DNA of 64,000 nucleotides from Caenispirillum bisanense (GCF_900230255.1 NZ_OCNJ01000001.1:865313-929312), one strand, 5' to 3'; shown: positions 51,689 to 63,701, counted from the stretch's first letter. Notes: generated by a model not told the origin, from the letters alone. Translations and numbers: made by a program.

Positions 51689-52933
51689 GTGGCATCCCTG
51701 CAGCCCGTTCGCGGTACCCATGACCTTCTGCCGGACCAGTGCCGGCGTCATCGTGCGGTCGAGCAACGGTGCCGCCATGTGGCGGAGCTGTTCGGCTACC
51801 AGGAAATCGCCACGCCCATCTTCGAATTCACCGAAGTCTTCGCCCGCACCCTCGGCGATACCTCCGACGTGGTGACGAAGGAGATGTACACTTTCGAGGA
51901 CCGCGGCGGCGAAGGCATCACGCTCCGCCCCGAAGGCACCGCCGGCGTCGCGCGCGCCTTCATTTCCAACGGCCTGCAGCAGGCGCTGCCGCTCAAGGTG
52001 TTCTACCACGGCCCCATGTTCCGCTATGAACGGCCGCAGAAGGGCCGCCAGCGTCAGTTCCACCAGGTGGGCGTGGAGCTGCTCGGCGTCGAAGGGCCGG
52101 CGGCCGACGTGGAGGTCATCAGCCTCGGCGCGCGCTTCCTCGACGCCCTCGGCCTCGCCGGGCGGGTGACGCTGGAGATCAACACGCTCGGCGACCAGGA
52201 GAGCCGCGACGCCTACCGCGCCGCTCTGGTCGAGTACCTGCGCGGCCACCTCGACCGCCTGTCCGACGACAGCAAGGCGCGGCTGGAAAAGAACCCGCTG
52301 CGCGTGCTCGACAGCAAGGACGAGGGCGACAAGGTCATCGTCGCCGACGCGCCGGTGTTCACCGACTACCTGAACGAGACCTCGCGCGCCTTCTTCGAGA
52401 CGGTGACCAAGGGGCTGACGGCGCTCGGCATTCCCTTCGTCCACAACCCGCGGCTGGTGCGCGGGCTCGACTACTACAGCCACACGGCCTTCGAGTTCAC
52501 CACCACCGAACTCGGCGCCCAGGGCACGGTGCTGGCCGGCGGCCGCTACGACGGGCTCATCAAGACCATGGGGGGCCCGCCGACCGCCGGCATCGGCTGG
52601 GCGGCCGGCGTGGAACGCCTGGCGCTGCTGGTCGAGGGCGTCGAGCCGGCGCCGCGCCCCGTCGCCCTGGTGCCGCTCGGCGAGGCGGCGGAGGCCCGTG
52701 CCCTGACCCTGGCCGACGAGCTGCGCAGGGCCGACGTGGTGGTCGACCTCGGCTACTCGGGCAACATGAAGAAGCGCATGCAGCGCGCCAACAAGATCGG
52801 CGCCCGCGCCGCCGTCATCCTCGGCGACGACGAGCTGGCGGCCGGTGTCGCCCAGGTGCGCGACCTCGACAGCGGCGAACAGACCGCCGTGCCGCTCGCC
52901 GAGCTGACCGCCGCCCTCGGCCGCGGCCGCTAG
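51689..52933 (+). CDS. hisS: Histidyl-tRNA synthetase
   Basis: The 414-aa class II synthetase starts at GTG 51689 behind CCGAGAGGA. It shows motif 1 ([22 protein letters not shown]), motif 2 ([24 protein letters not shown]), the histidine motifs [15 protein letters not shown] and AGGRYDGLI, motif 3 ([14 protein letters not shown]) and a C-terminal anticodon-binding domain ([21 protein letters not shown]). All parts are intact. The upstream GTG rather than 51617 ATG is taken because [14 protein letters not shown] matches the usual N-terminus. Confidence 0.95.
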   Translation: MASLQPVRGTHDLLPDQCRRHRAVEQRCRHVAELFGYQEIATPIFEFTEVFARTLGDTSDVVTKEMYTFEDRGGEGITLRPEGTAGVARAFISNGLQQALPLKVFYHGPMFRYERPQKGRQRQFHQVGVELLGVEGPAADVEVISLGARFLDALGLAGRVTLEINTLGDQESRDAYRAALVEYLRGHLDRLSDDSKARLEKNPLRVLDSKDEGDKVIVADAPVFTDYLNETSRAFFETVTKGLTALGIPFVHNPRLVRGLDYYSHTAFEFTTTELGAQGTVLAGGRYDGLIKTMGGPPTAGIGWAAGVERLALLVEGVEPAPRPVALVPLGEAAEARALTLADELRRADVVVDLGYSGNMKKRMQRANKIGARAAVILGDDELAAGVAQVRDLDSGEQTAVPLAELTAALGRGR

Positions 52934-52956
52934 CCGGGCGGGGGCGGGAGACGCCC

Positions 52957-54243
52957 ATGCCCGATCTGACGGTCAGCCGGCTGGTGGTGGTCGGCGCCAA
53001 TCATCGGTCCAGCTCCATGGCGCTGCGCGACGCGCTGTGCGTCGACGACGCCATGGTGCCGATCGTGCTGGCGCGGCTGCGCGACGCCTGCGGACTGACC
53101 CAGGCCATGGTGTTGGCGACCTGCGACCGGGTGGAGGTGATGGCCTTCGCCGACGACCCCGGCGCCGCCGGCGCGACGCTGACCCAATTCCTCGGCGAGA
53201 TGGCGGGTGTGGAGACCGACGAGGTGGCGGCGCAGACCTACGTGCTGACCGGTGACGCGGCGGTGCGCCACAGCTTCGCCGTCGCCGCCAGCCTCGACAG
53301 CCAGATGATCGGCGAGCCGCACGTGCTCGGCCAGGTGAAGACGGCGTGGCGCCTCGCGCGCGACGCCGGCATGGCGGGGGCGGAGATGGAGGCGGTGGTC
53401 CAGGCCGCTTTCGCCTGCGCCAAGCGCGTGCGCAGCGAGACGCACATCGCCGAAGGGCCGGTATCCGTCGCCTCGTCGGCGGTGCAGACGGCCAAGGACC
53501 TGCACGGCGACCTCGACCGCTGCTCCGGCCTGCTCATCGGCACCGGCGACATGGCCGAGCTGATGGCGGAGGCCTTCCAGGCCGGCGGGCTCAAGCAACT
53601 GGTGGTGACCGGGCCGCGCACGGCCCTGGCGGTGAGCTTGGCGCGCCGGCTGGACAGCCACGCGGTGCCCTTCGAGACGCTGCCCGAGGCGCTGCATTCG
53701 GCCGACGTGGTGGTGGCGGCGGTCGGCGGGCGGACTTACGCCCTGACGCTGGAGCAGGTACGCGACGCCCTGCGCAAGCGCCGCCAGCGCCCCATGTTCC
53801 TGGTCGATGCCGGCATCCCGGGCGACATCGAGCCGGCGGTGAACCGCGAGGAGAACGCCTTCCTCTACGACCTGGCGGACCTCGAGAACATCGCGCTCGC
53901 CGGCCGCGCCACCCGCGAGGCGGAGGCGCAGGCGGCCTGGGCGGTGGTGGACCAGGAGCTGGCGGGCTTCCTCAAGGCGCGGGCGGCGCGCGAGGCGGTG
54001 CCCGCCATCACCGCCCTGCGCGACCACCTGGAGGTGCTGCGCGCCGAGGCCCTGGCGGCGGCGCACGGCGATGCCGACAAGGCGACCCGCCTGCTGGTCA
54101 ACCGCCTGCTGCACGACCCCATGCGGGCCCTGCGCGATCTGGCGGAACATGGAGACGAAGCGGCGACGCAGCGGACGGAAGCCCTGCTGCGCCGCCTGTT
54201 CGCCCTCGAACGGGGGCCCGACGACAAGGAGACGAAACGGTGA
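52957..54243 (+). CDS. hemA: Glutamyl-tRNA reductase (C5 pathway)
   Basis: The 428-aa protein has the GluTR fold: [17 protein letters not shown], catalytic-loop LATCDRVEV with nucleophile Cys56 (most family members have TCNR, here TCDR), [20 protein letters not shown], the NADPH motif [16 protein letters not shown], and the C-terminal dimerisation helices ([15 protein letters not shown]). It reduces Glu-tRNA to glutamate semialdehyde for haem. Position before prfA and prmC is as in gammaproteobacteria. Most alphaproteobacteria make 5-aminolevulinate by ALA synthase instead, so this is unusual. The stop overlaps the prfA start. Confidence 0.9.
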   Translation: MPDLTVSRLVVVGANHRSSSMALRDALCVDDAMVPIVLARLRDACGLTQAMVLATCDRVEVMAFADDPGAAGATLTQFLGEMAGVETDEVAAQTYVLTGDAAVRHSFAVAASLDSQMIGEPHVLGQVKTAWRLARDAGMAGAEMEAVVQAAFACAKRVRSETHIAEGPVSVASSAVQTAKDLHGDLDRCSGLLIGTGDMAELMAEAFQAGGLKQLVVTGPRTALAVSLARRLDSHAVPFETLPEALHSADVVVAAVGGRTYALTLEQVRDALRKRRQRPMFLVDAGIPGDIEPAVNREENAFLYDLADLENIALAGRATREAEAQAAWAVVDQELAGFLKARAAREAVPAITALRDHLEVLRAEALAAAHGDADKATRLLVNRLLHDPMRALRDLAEHGDEAATQRTEALLRRLFALERGPDDKETKR

Positions 54244-55310
54244 ACCTGGACGAGAAGCTCGGCCGCGTCGTGGCCCGCTACGACGAGCTGCAGGCCCTGC
54301 TGGCCAGCCAGGCCGGCGGCGACGGCTTCGCCAAGATGTCGAAGGAAATCAGCGACCTGACGCCCATCGTCGAGGCCATCGCCGAGCTGCGCAAGGCGCG
54401 CGCCGATCTCGCCGACGCCGAAGCCATGGCGGCCGACGCCGCCGGCGACCCGGAGCTGCGCGACCTGGCGGAGGAGGAGGCGCGCGCCCTGAAGGAGCAG
54501 GTGCCCGAGCTGGAACACCAGGTGAAGCTCCTGCTGCTGCCCAAGGACGAGGCCGACGAGCGCAACGCCATCCTGGAAGTCCGCGCCGGCACCGGCGGCG
54601 AGGAGGCGGCCCTGTTCGCCGGCGAGCTGTTCCGCATGTACGAGCGCTACGCCGCCGCCAAGGGCTGGCGGTTCGAGGTGATGGACGTCAACGAGACCGA
54701 CCTCGGTGGCGTCAAGGAGGCGGTCGCCATGATCTCCGGCCGCGACGTCTTCGCCCGCCTGAAGTACGAGTCGGGCGTCCACCGCGTGCAGCGCGTGCCG
54801 GAAACCGAAGGCGGCGGCCGCATCCACACCTCGGCCGCGACCGTCGCCGTGCTGCCCGAGGCGCAGGAGGTGGATGTGCACGTCGAAGAGAAGGACCTGC
54901 GCGTCGACACCTACCGCTCGCAGGGCGCCGGCGGCCAGCACGTCAACACCACCGAGTCGGCGGTGCGCATCACCCACGTGCCGACGGGCGTGGTGGCTGC
55001 CTGCCAGGAAGAGAAGAGCCAGCACAAGAACCGCGCCAAGGCCATGAAGATGCTGCTCGCCAAGCTGTATGAGCACCAGCGCGAGCAGGTCGACAGCGAG
55101 CGCGCCGCCAACCGCCGCAGCCAGGTGGGATCGGGCGACCGGTCGGAGCGCATCCGCACCTACAACTTCCCGCAGGGGCGGGTGACGGACCACCGCATCA
55201 ACTTGACGCTCTACGCCATCGACAAGATGATGCAGGGCGAGGCGCTCGACGAGGTGGTGGACGCGCTCACGGCCGAGGACCAGGCCGCCAAGCTGGCCGA
55301 ACTGCAATGA
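54240..55310 (+). CDS. prfA: Peptide chain release factor 1
   Basis: A 356-aa class I release factor starting at GTG 54240, which overlaps the hemA stop by four bases (GTGA). GGQ is in [19 protein letters not shown]. In place of the usual hydrophobic linker, [24 protein letters not shown] follows domain 3. The codon-recognition region should contain the PxT motif; THVPTGVV after the GGQ is the common RF1 strand. It reads UAA and UAG stops. The prmC start overlaps its end as ATGA. Confidence 0.95.
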   Translation: MNLDEKLGRVVARYDELQALLASQAGGDGFAKMSKEISDLTPIVEAIAELRKARADLADAEAMAADAAGDPELRDLAEEEARALKEQVPELEHQVKLLLLPKDEADERNAILEVRAGTGGEEAALFAGELFRMYERYAAAKGWRFEVMDVNETDLGGVKEAVAMISGRDVFARLKYESGVHRVQRVPETEGGGRIHTSAATVAVLPEAQEVDVHVEEKDLRVDTYRSQGAGGQHVNTTESAVRITHVPTGVVAACQEEKSQHKNRAKAMKMLLAKLYEHQREQVDSERAANRRSQVGSGDRSERIRTYNFPQGRVTDHRINLTLYAIDKMMQGEALDEVVDALTAEDQAAKLAELQ

Positions 55311-56167
55311 GCGGCGATGCCGGCACCGTCGGGTCCGTGCTGCTGGCGGCGACGCGCCGCCTGACCGCCGCCGGCGTGGAAGGCGCCCGCCGCGACGCCC
55401 GCCTGCTGCTGGCCGAGGTGCTGGCGCGTCCGGCCTCCGACCTGCTCGGCCTGTCGGATCTGGCGCTGACCGAGGCGCAAGGGGCGGCGTTCGAGGCCAT
55501 GGTGGCCCGACGGGTGGCGCGCGAGCCGGTCAGCCGCATCCTCGGCCGCCGCGGCTTCTGGAGCCTGGAGTTCCTGGTCGGCCCCGACACCCTGGACCCG
55601 CGCCCCGACACCGAGACGGTGGTGGAAGCCGCCCTCGACGCCTTGCCCGACCGCGACCGGCCGTGGCGCCTGCTCGACGTCGGCACCGGCACCGGCTGCA
55701 TCCTGCTGTCGCTGCTGCACGAGCGGTCGGCGGCCTCCGGCCTCGGCATCGACATCGCGCCGGGCGCGCTGGAGGTGGCGCGCGCCAATGCGCAGCGGCT
55801 CGGGCTGGCGGAGCGGGCGGAGTTCCGCCTGGGCGACTGGCTGGCCGGCATCGACGAAGAATTCGATGCAATCGTCTCCAACCCTCCCTATATCCCGCGG
55901 GCCGAGGTCGAGACCTTGGCTCCCGAAGTTCTCCACTACGATCCGCTCGCCGCGCTCAGCGGCGGTGACGACGGCCTTGCCCCCTATCGGGTTATTGCCA
56001 CGGGGGCGGTGCGGCTGCTAAGGTCCGGCGGATCGCTGATCGTGGAAGTAGGGGCGGGTCAGGCCGACGATGTCGCCGACCTGTTCAGGCGCGCGGGGCT
56101 GCACGTGGAGGGGATCCGCCGGGATTTGGCGGGTATTGCACGGTGCGTGACGGCGACCAACGGATAG
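55307..56167 (+). CDS. prmC: Release-factor glutamine methyltransferase
   Basis: The 286-aa protein starts at ATG 55307 inside the prfA stop (ATGA). The N-terminal helical domain precedes the PrmC signature [19 protein letters not shown], motif [19 protein letters not shown], and the catalytic NPPY in [16 protein letters not shown]. It methylates the GGQ glutamine of RF1 and RF2 and so acts on the product of the gene directly upstream. Confidence 0.95.
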   Translation: MSGDAGTVGSVLLAATRRLTAAGVEGARRDARLLLAEVLARPASDLLGLSDLALTEAQGAAFEAMVARRVAREPVSRILGRRGFWSLEFLVGPDTLDPRPDTETVVEAALDALPDRDRPWRLLDVGTGTGCILLSLLHERSAASGLGIDIAPGALEVARANAQRLGLAERAEFRLGDWLAGIDEEFDAIVSNPPYIPRAEVETLAPEVLHYDPLAALSGGDDGLAPYRVIATGAVRLLRSGGSLIVEVGAGQADDVADLFRRAGLHVEGIRRDLAGIARCVTATNG

Positions 56168-56467
56168 AAAAGTTTCGCGGGTGTTAAAAAAGGGGTTGGA
56201 AACCCAAGGCACTCCGCATACGTTGGTTCCCAAGCACGACAACTTGTCGAGGCGGGGCCTGGTGCTCCGAAGTCTCCGGAAGACCCTGTCGGGTACTGGC
56301 GGAGACTCGGCGGCGACGGCTCCTTGGCATCCAGGCGGTGCCCGAACGACGACTGTGCCTCTCGATTCCCCGACACCCCGCCCGTGCCGATGTGGTCATC
56401 GGCCCCGGTACGATCATGCCGTCGTTTTTGGGGAACGGTTTTTTCAACCGCAGAATTGTCTGGAGTC
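56168..56467. other. Intergenic region between prmC and the DUF4167 gene
   Basis: This 300-bp gap contains two AT-richer islands, around 56166-56194 and 56429-56455 (TCGTTTTTGGGGAACGGTTTTTTC). The second lies just before the DUF4167 start and may be its promoter. I see no tRNA, long hairpin or coding gene. Direct repeats are absent. Confidence 0.4.
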
Positions 56468-57436
56468 ATGAAGCAAGGCTCGAACAAACAGCGCCCTCGC
56501 CGCGGTGGTGCGCCGAAGGGCAACCGGGGTCCGGTCCGTAACCAGACCTTCGACAGCAACGGCCCCGGCATCCGCGTGCGCGGCAACGCCCAGCAGGTCA
56601 TGGAGAAGTACCTGGCGCTGGCGCGAGACGCGGCCTCCTCTGGCGACCGCATCCTGGCCGAAAACTACTACCAGCACGCCGAGCACTACTTCCGCATCGC
56701 CAACGTCAACGGCGCGCTGACCCAGCGCGTGCAGCAGGGCGGCATGCACGCCCAGCAGACGCCGGCCCACGACCACAGCGTCCTCGACGACCTGTTCGAG
56801 TACGAGGAAGAGGCGGCGCTGCAGCAGGTCAACGGTGGCCACAACGGCCACGGCGACCACGGCCAGCAGCAGATGCGCGGCAACGGCCAGGGCCACGACG
56901 ACTCCGACGAGGACGGCGACGACCAGCCGCAGCACCACTACGGCCAGTCCGAGGGTGACCGCGAGCGCGGCGACGACCAGCAGGGCGAACGCCAGGGCCG
57001 CAGCCGCCGCCAGCGCGGCCGTCGCGGTGGCCGTGACCGCGGCGAGCGGCACGAGGCCGGCGGCGAGGCGCCCCAGCAGCAGGCCCAGCCGCAGCAGCAC
57101 GCCCAGCCGGAACCGCAGCAGCCGCAGGCTCAACCCCAGCCTCAGCCGCAGCCCGAGCCGCGCGTCGAAGCCGTCGAGAAGGCCCCCAAGGCCGAGAAGG
57201 CGGACAAGCCGGCCAAGGCAGAGCAGCCCGCCGAGGCCGCCGCCGAGAAGGCCCCCGAGGCGCCCAAGCGCAGCCGCGCCAAGGCCGCCCAGCCGGCCGC
57301 CGAGGAAGCGCAGCCGGCCGAGGGTGACGACGCCGCCCCGCGCCGCCGCCGTCGCGCCCCGGCCCGCAAGGCCGCCGACAAGGGCGAGGGCGACGGCGAC
57401 GCCCCGTCTTCCGAGCCGCGCGAAGCCGTCGCCTGA
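56468..57436 (+). CDS. DUF4167 protein with low-complexity RNA-binding-like tail
   Basis: The 322-aa protein starts at ATG 56468. Residues 1-90 are the conserved DUF4167 domain: RRGGAPKGNRGPVRNQTFDSNGPGIRVRGN, then MEKYLALARDAASSGDRI and NYYQHAEHYFRIAN (quoted in parts). The remaining 230 residues are disordered: His/Gly/Gln/Asp-rich, an RG-rich box (GRSRRQRGRRGGRDRGERH), Gln/Pro repeats, and Lys/Ala repeats like histone H1 tails. The family is nearly confined to alphaproteobacteria, between prmC and clpB. RNA binding is plausible from composition. A perfect terminator follows. Confidence 0.85.
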   Translation: MKQGSNKQRPRRGGAPKGNRGPVRNQTFDSNGPGIRVRGNAQQVMEKYLALARDAASSGDRILAENYYQHAEHYFRIANVNGALTQRVQQGGMHAQQTPAHDHSVLDDLFEYEEEAALQQVNGGHNGHGDHGQQQMRGNGQGHDDSDEDGDDQPQHHYGQSEGDRERGDDQQGERQGRSRRQRGRRGGRDRGERHEAGGEAPQQQAQPQQHAQPEPQQPQAQPQPQPQPEPRVEAVEKAPKAEKADKPAKAEQPAEAAAEKAPEAPKRSRAKAAQPAAEEAQPAEGDDAAPRRRRRAPARKAADKGEGDGDAPSSEPREAVA

Positions 57437-57457
57437 TCCGGCCGGCCCGAGTACATG

Positions 57458-57500
57458 AAGAAACGCCCCGCGGACGCTGATCCGCGGGGCGTTTCTTCTT
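57458..57500. terminator. Strong terminator between DUF4167 and MOSC genes
   Basis: AAGAAACGCCCCGCGGA (57458-57474) pairs perfectly over 17 bp with TCCGCGGGGCGTTTCTT (57481-57497) around a 6-nt loop. Being symmetrical, with A-run and T-run, it can serve both convergent genes. Confidence 0.92.
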
Positions 57501-57575
57501 GGTGCCGTCGGCGTGGTGGCATCTCCTGCGGACTGGCGTCCGTCTCGGCAGCGGAGGACGAGCCGGTGCTCTGCC

Positions 57576-58349
57576 TCAGGCCACCATCACGGTATCCCCG
57601 GTGTTCACCTGGCCGCCTTCCACCACCTCGCACAGGATGCCGAAGGTGTCGTGGCCGAGGCCCTGCTTCATGGCCTTGTCCAGGTTGAGGTCGACGGCGC
57701 CCGTCTGCGGGTTCACCTCCGCCGCCGGATGGACCGGCATCGCCGCCACCACCCGCAGCACGACGCCGCCGCCGACCCGCACCTCGCGCCCGATCCACTC
57801 CAGCTCCGCCCAGGGGGAGGGGCCGTCGATCAGCATGTTGGCGCGGAAGCGCAGCGGGTCCACGGGCTGGCCGACCACCCGTTCGATGTCCGAGACACTG
57901 GAGCGGTTGATGAGCACGACGCCCGGCCGTTCGTGGTTGGCGAAGGTCTCGCCCGGCTTGGCGATGACGAGGCGGGGCTTGCCGCGCGTGTGACCGCGCA
58001 GGAAAGCCGTGAAGAAGTCCTCCAGGATCGCCCGCCCGATCGGCACGGTCAGGTCGCCGCGGGTCACCTGACGGCCGTCACGCTCCACGGTCAGCACGTT
58101 CAGCGGCTCGATGAAGCGCGTCACCAGGGTGGCGAGCTTGGGGCAATCGCTGAGCGTCACCAGGCTGGAGCGGGGCAGGCGGCCCGTCACCACGTCGCCC
58201 GCACCGGCCGTCGAGCCCGCCCCGTGGGCGAGGGCATAGCGATGGTCGGCCTGCAGGCCGCCGCCGACTTCGAGCACGGCGTGGTCCAGCGGCTGGGGGC
58301 TCAGGGCCTTGACGGGATAGCGGTAGAGCGCGGCGATGTGACAGGTCAT
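57576..58349 (-). CDS. MOSC-domain protein
   Basis: Starting at ATG 58349 (after GGAGAAAAG), the 257-aa protein has an N-terminal beta-barrel half (IAALYRYPVKALSPQPLDHAVL) and a C-terminal MOSC domain (GKPRLVIAKPGETFANHERPGVVLINRSSV, VDPLRFRANMLIDG, quoted in part). MOSC proteins carry Moco sulfur or, as in mARC/YcbX, Moco itself. The position I would expect to hold the Mo-binding cysteine, before VxPxTG, reads MPVHPAAEVNPQTG: a His in place of Cys by my alignment. So either another residue serves or this branch does not bind Mo in the usual way. Confidence 0.82.
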   Translation of the reverse strand: MTCHIAALYRYPVKALSPQPLDHAVLEVGGGLQADHRYALAHGAGSTAGAGDVVTGRLPRSSLVTLSDCPKLATLVTRFIEPLNVLTVERDGRQVTRGDLTVPIGRAILEDFFTAFLRGHTRGKPRLVIAKPGETFANHERPGVVLINRSSVSDIERVVGQPVDPLRFRANMLIDGPSPWAELEWIGREVRVGGGVVLRVVAAMPVHPAAEVNPQTGAVDLNLDKAMKQGLGHDTFGILCEVVEGGQVNTGDTVMVA

Positions 58350-58460
58350 CTTTTCTCCATTGAACAACTCACCGGGCTTGTCAACATGAAGCTCGCTTCG
58401 GCGCGGCGAAGTCGTCCATCGTTGGTGCCAACGCGCAGGGTTCGGATCATGATGCTGCCA

Positions 58461-58490
58461 CTTGCGGCGGAACGCCCGTCCTCCCTATGT
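58461..58490 (+). promoter_or_regulatory. Candidate RpoH (sigma-32) promoter of clpB
   Basis: CTTGCGG (58461-58467), then 15 bases, then CCCTATGT (58483-58490) resembles the heat-shock pattern CTTGAAA-N11-16-CCCCATnT. It lies 80 bp before the clpB start. Weak by sequence alone; supported by clpB being a classic RpoH target. Confidence 0.5.
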
Positions 58491-58569
58491 CCCTTCCAAC
58501 CGTGAGGGGTTGCCGGTCGCCTATGGCAGGGACCGCCGGCCTCGTCAATCGAAACGGGGGTTTACGAGA

Positions 58570-61161
<2,592 letters not shown>

Positions 61162-61180
61162 GGGGACGGTGAAGGGGTAG

Positions 61181-61757
61181 CCACCAAGGCACCAAGTACA
61201 CCAAGAGGCTGCGGCTTGACGGCCGCAGCCTCTTGTCGTGTCTGGGGGCGGTTTTATAACCACCAAGACACCAAGACGCCAAGAGAGCGGGGCAGGATGG
61301 TGACGGTGGCGCCCGGCGGCCGGGCCGTCGAGTTGTCCTGCGGGCTTCGCCCGCAAGATTCATGCAGTGGCCGACACTGAGCAAGACGCCGCCACCCCGC
61401 CGCAGCCCCTTGGTGCCTTGGTGTCTTGGTGGTGAAACCGCCGCCGGAAACGACAAGAGGCCGCAGCCATTACGCCGCAGCCTCTTGTTGTTTTGGGCGC
61501 TGCGGGTGGCCACAAAGACACCAAGGCACCAAGAGAGCCGAGCAGCACGGTGGCGGTGGTGCCCGGCGACTGGGCCGTCGAAATCTCCTGCGGGCTTCGC
61601 CCGCAAGACTCATCCAGCGACCGACCTGAGCAAGACGCCGCCGCCCCGCCGCAGCGCCTTGGTGTCTTTGTGCCTTGGTGGTTAAACCGCAGCCCGAAAC
61701 GACAAGAGGCCGCAGCCATTACGCCGCAGCCTCTTGGTGTACTTCGTGCCTTGGTGG
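61181..61757. repeat. Nested palindromic repeat array between clpB and the M23 gene
   Basis: A 577-bp array with four layers. Outer 25-bp inverted repeats 61181-61205 and 61733-61757 differ at one base and are built of CACCAAGG-type heptamers. Inside are two direct copies of a 172-173-bp element (61260-61432 and 61510-61681), each itself bounded by inverted CCACCAAGACACCAAG-type ends and each holding a TGCGGGC-TTC-GCCCGCA hairpin. Three copies of a separate AAGAGG...CCTCTT hairpin (61202-61235, 61454-61486, 61703-61736) alternate with them. No protein is encoded. Confidence 0.85.
61202..61235. repeat. Hairpin copy 1 of the array
   Basis: CAAGAGGCTGCGGC (61202-61215) pairs perfectly with GCCGCAGCCTCTTG (61222-61235), loop TTGACG. 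It follows clpB by 40 bp, so it could also end that transcript, but only TCGTG follows. Copies 2 and 3 carry paired changes in one arm (12 of 14 pairs) and share an identical sequence. Confidence 0.8.
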
Positions 61758-61768
61758 CAAAAACGGCC

Positions 61769-63187
61769 TCACTGCCCCGCGCTGGCCACCTTCGAAATGC
61801 TCGGCAGCGAGGCATAGATCCGGCGCGTCTCCGCCATGGCGGTCTTGAACCGGGCCAGTTCCTTGGCCTCCAGGATACGACCGGTCGGGAAGCGCACGCC
61901 CTGCGGGTTCACATGGCTGCCGTTCTTCAGGATTTCGTAGTGCAGGTGCGGGCCGGTGGAGCGGCCGGTGGAGCCGACGTAACCGATGACGTCGCCCTGC
62001 TTCACCCGCGCACCCGGCTTCATGCCCTTGGCGATCTTCGACATGTGGGCGTAGGCCGTGTCGAATTCCTTGTTGTGGCGGATGCGCACATAGTTGCCGT
62101 AGGAGCTGAACGGCCCGGCGCGCTCGATCACGCCGTCGCCGGCGGCATAGATGGGGGTGCCCGTCGGCGCGGCGAAGTCGATGCCCTTGTGCATCTTCGA
62201 ATAGCCGAGCACCGGGTGGCGCCGCATGCCGAAGCCGGACGACAGCCGGGCGCCGTTCACCGGCGTGCGCAGCAGCGCCTTGCGCACGGAGTGGCCCTTG
62301 GCGTCGTAGTAGTCGATGTCGCCGCTGCTGTCCTCGTAGCGATAGATCTCGTAGCGCTTGCCCGACAGGGTGAGGGAGGCGAAGGACACCTCGCCCTCGC
62401 GCACGGTGCGGCCGTCCTCGGTGCGCTCCCGCTCGAACATCACCTCGAAGGCGTCGCCCGGCTGGATGTCGCGCTGGAAGTCGACGTCGTAGGAGAAGGC
62501 CTTGATGATCTCGGTCAGAACCGCGACGGGCACGCCGGCGGCCTCGGCATCGGCGAACAGGCTGTTCTCGATGGTGCCGTCGCCGCGCAGCATTTCGGCC
62601 ATCACCGGCGCCTTCTCCTCGGCCGGCGCGAAGGAGCCGCTCGAGGGGTCGCGGGTGGCACCGACCCGCAGGGCGGGCTGCGGCTCGAAGGAGAAGCCCT
62701 GGAAGACCTCGCCGCCGTCGGGGGTGGCGGCGGAGTCGAAGGTGACGGTGATCTCGTGGCCCGGGCGCAGCTGGCGCGGATCGAACACCTCGCGCAGCGC
62801 CTCGATGGAGCTGTGCGCCTCGGTGGCGTCGACGCCGGCCGACACCAGCACGCCCATGAGCGTGTCGCCGCGCTTGATGGTCAGCGTGTGCTCGACCACC
62901 GCGGGTTCCTGCGGCAGGGGGGCGGCTTCCGTCTGTTCCGGCGCGGGCGAGACCATGGTGAAGGCCACGTCCTGCGTCGGCTGGGCGTCGGCCTTGACCA
63001 TGGTCACCAGGCGGCTCTGCCCCGCGGGGGCAGCGACGTCGGCGGTCGGCGTGAGGGAAGGGGAGGCGGGGGAGGTATCCGAGAGGGTCGTCGTCGGCCA
63101 GCCGAGGAAGATGGCCATGGCCAGGGCGGAAGTTCCCGCTGCCACCACGAAGGTAGCGGCGCGACGGGCTTGTCGCGTCCGGTGCAT
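61769..63187 (-). CDS. M23-family peptidoglycan endopeptidase
   Basis: From ATG 63187 (after GAGGAGAG), 472 aa. A cytoplasmic start and single anchor (RRAATFVVAAGTSALAMAIFLGW, quoted in part) are followed by a Pro/Ala/Thr-rich stalk, a LysM-like or OapA segment (TLTIKRGDTLMGVLVSAGVD), and the C-terminal LytM domain. Zinc ligands are in RRHPVLGYSKMHKGIDFAAP (HxxxD) and STGPHLHYEILKNG. All catalytic residues look intact, suggesting an active DD-endopeptidase like MepM rather than an EnvC-type activator. It is convergent with clpB across the repeat array. Confidence 0.92.
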   Translation of the reverse strand: MHRTRQARRAATFVVAAGTSALAMAIFLGWPTTTLSDTSPASPSLTPTADVAAPAGQSRLVTMVKADAQPTQDVAFTMVSPAPEQTEAAPLPQEPAVVEHTLTIKRGDTLMGVLVSAGVDATEAHSSIEALREVFDPRQLRPGHEITVTFDSAATPDGGEVFQGFSFEPQPALRVGATRDPSSGSFAPAEEKAPVMAEMLRGDGTIENSLFADAEAAGVPVAVLTEIIKAFSYDVDFQRDIQPGDAFEVMFERERTEDGRTVREGEVSFASLTLSGKRYEIYRYEDSSGDIDYYDAKGHSVRKALLRTPVNGARLSSGFGMRRHPVLGYSKMHKGIDFAAPTGTPIYAAGDGVIERAGPFSSYGNYVRIRHNKEFDTAYAHMSKIAKGMKPGARVKQGDVIGYVGSTGRSTGPHLHYEILKNGSHVNPQGVRFPTGRILEAKELARFKTAMAETRRIYASLPSISKVASAGQ

Positions 63188-63377
63188 TCGTCGACTCTCC
63201 TCTAGCACTCTGCTCTCAAGGGTCCGGCTTTTGGCTGTTTTCTGCCGGTTCCCGCCGTTGAACGATGCCGTCGCAAGGGCCTGCTGTCAACGTGTTTCAC
63301 GGCGTTTCCCGGGCATTTCGAACGTTCCCAGAGCGTTCCCCATGCGGAGTTCATGACGTCCGCATGCATCGGTCCCT

Positions 63378-63395
63378 CGCATGCGCGCGCATGCG
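63378..63395. other. 18-bp perfect palindrome upstream of the rrn promoters
   Basis: CGCATGCGCGCGCATGCG reads the same on both strands. It lies in the gap between the M23 gene and the first rrn promoter, about 60 bp upstream of that promoter. It may be a protein site or a chance feature of GC-rich sequence. Confidence 0.45.
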
Positions 63396-63456
63396 GTGTT
63401 CCATCCTATGGGATCGCAGGGGACCGGTCGGGTCGATGACAGGCGGTTTTTTCTTG

Positions 63457-63485
63457 TTGACAGTTCCGTGGCAGGCGCCTACATA
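63457..63485 (+). promoter_or_regulatory. rrn promoter P1 (sigma-70 type)
   Basis: TTGACA (63457-63462), 17-base spacer, TACATA (63480-63485). The -35 is a perfect consensus and the spacing is optimal. It is the most upstream of three promoters before the rRNA operon. Confidence 0.75.
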
Positions 63486-63611
63486 TCCGCCACCGACGCG
63501 GCGGACCTGCTGCGAAGGCAATCGGGAAAAGTTCGGCGCCGGCCCAAAGGGCTCAACCAGCCCAAGGGTTTCCGTTCTGCTTCGGCAGGCGCGGCGGTGA
63601 AAACAACCGGT

Positions 63612-63640
63612 TGACAGGGGCGGATGGATCGCTTAGATAC
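63612..63640 (+). promoter_or_regulatory. rrn promoter P2 (sigma-70 type)
   Basis: TTGACA (63612-63617), 17-base spacer, TAGATA (63635-63640). Same architecture as P1 and P3. It lies 155 bp downstream of P1 and 90 bp upstream of P3. Confidence 0.8.
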
Positions 63641-63701
63641 GCCGCCTCCCGACACCTCGGAGTTCGCTTCGATGGGTCGGAAAGAAAAGAGAAAAAAGAG
63701 G

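Noticed and set aside
61181..61757. CRISPR array
   Set aside because: Repeats are of unequal length, nested and inverted, with no regular spacers and no cas genes.
61360..61820. Open frames through the repeat array on both strands
   Set aside because: They only translate the palindromic repeats, have no ribosome-binding sites, and contain no known domain.
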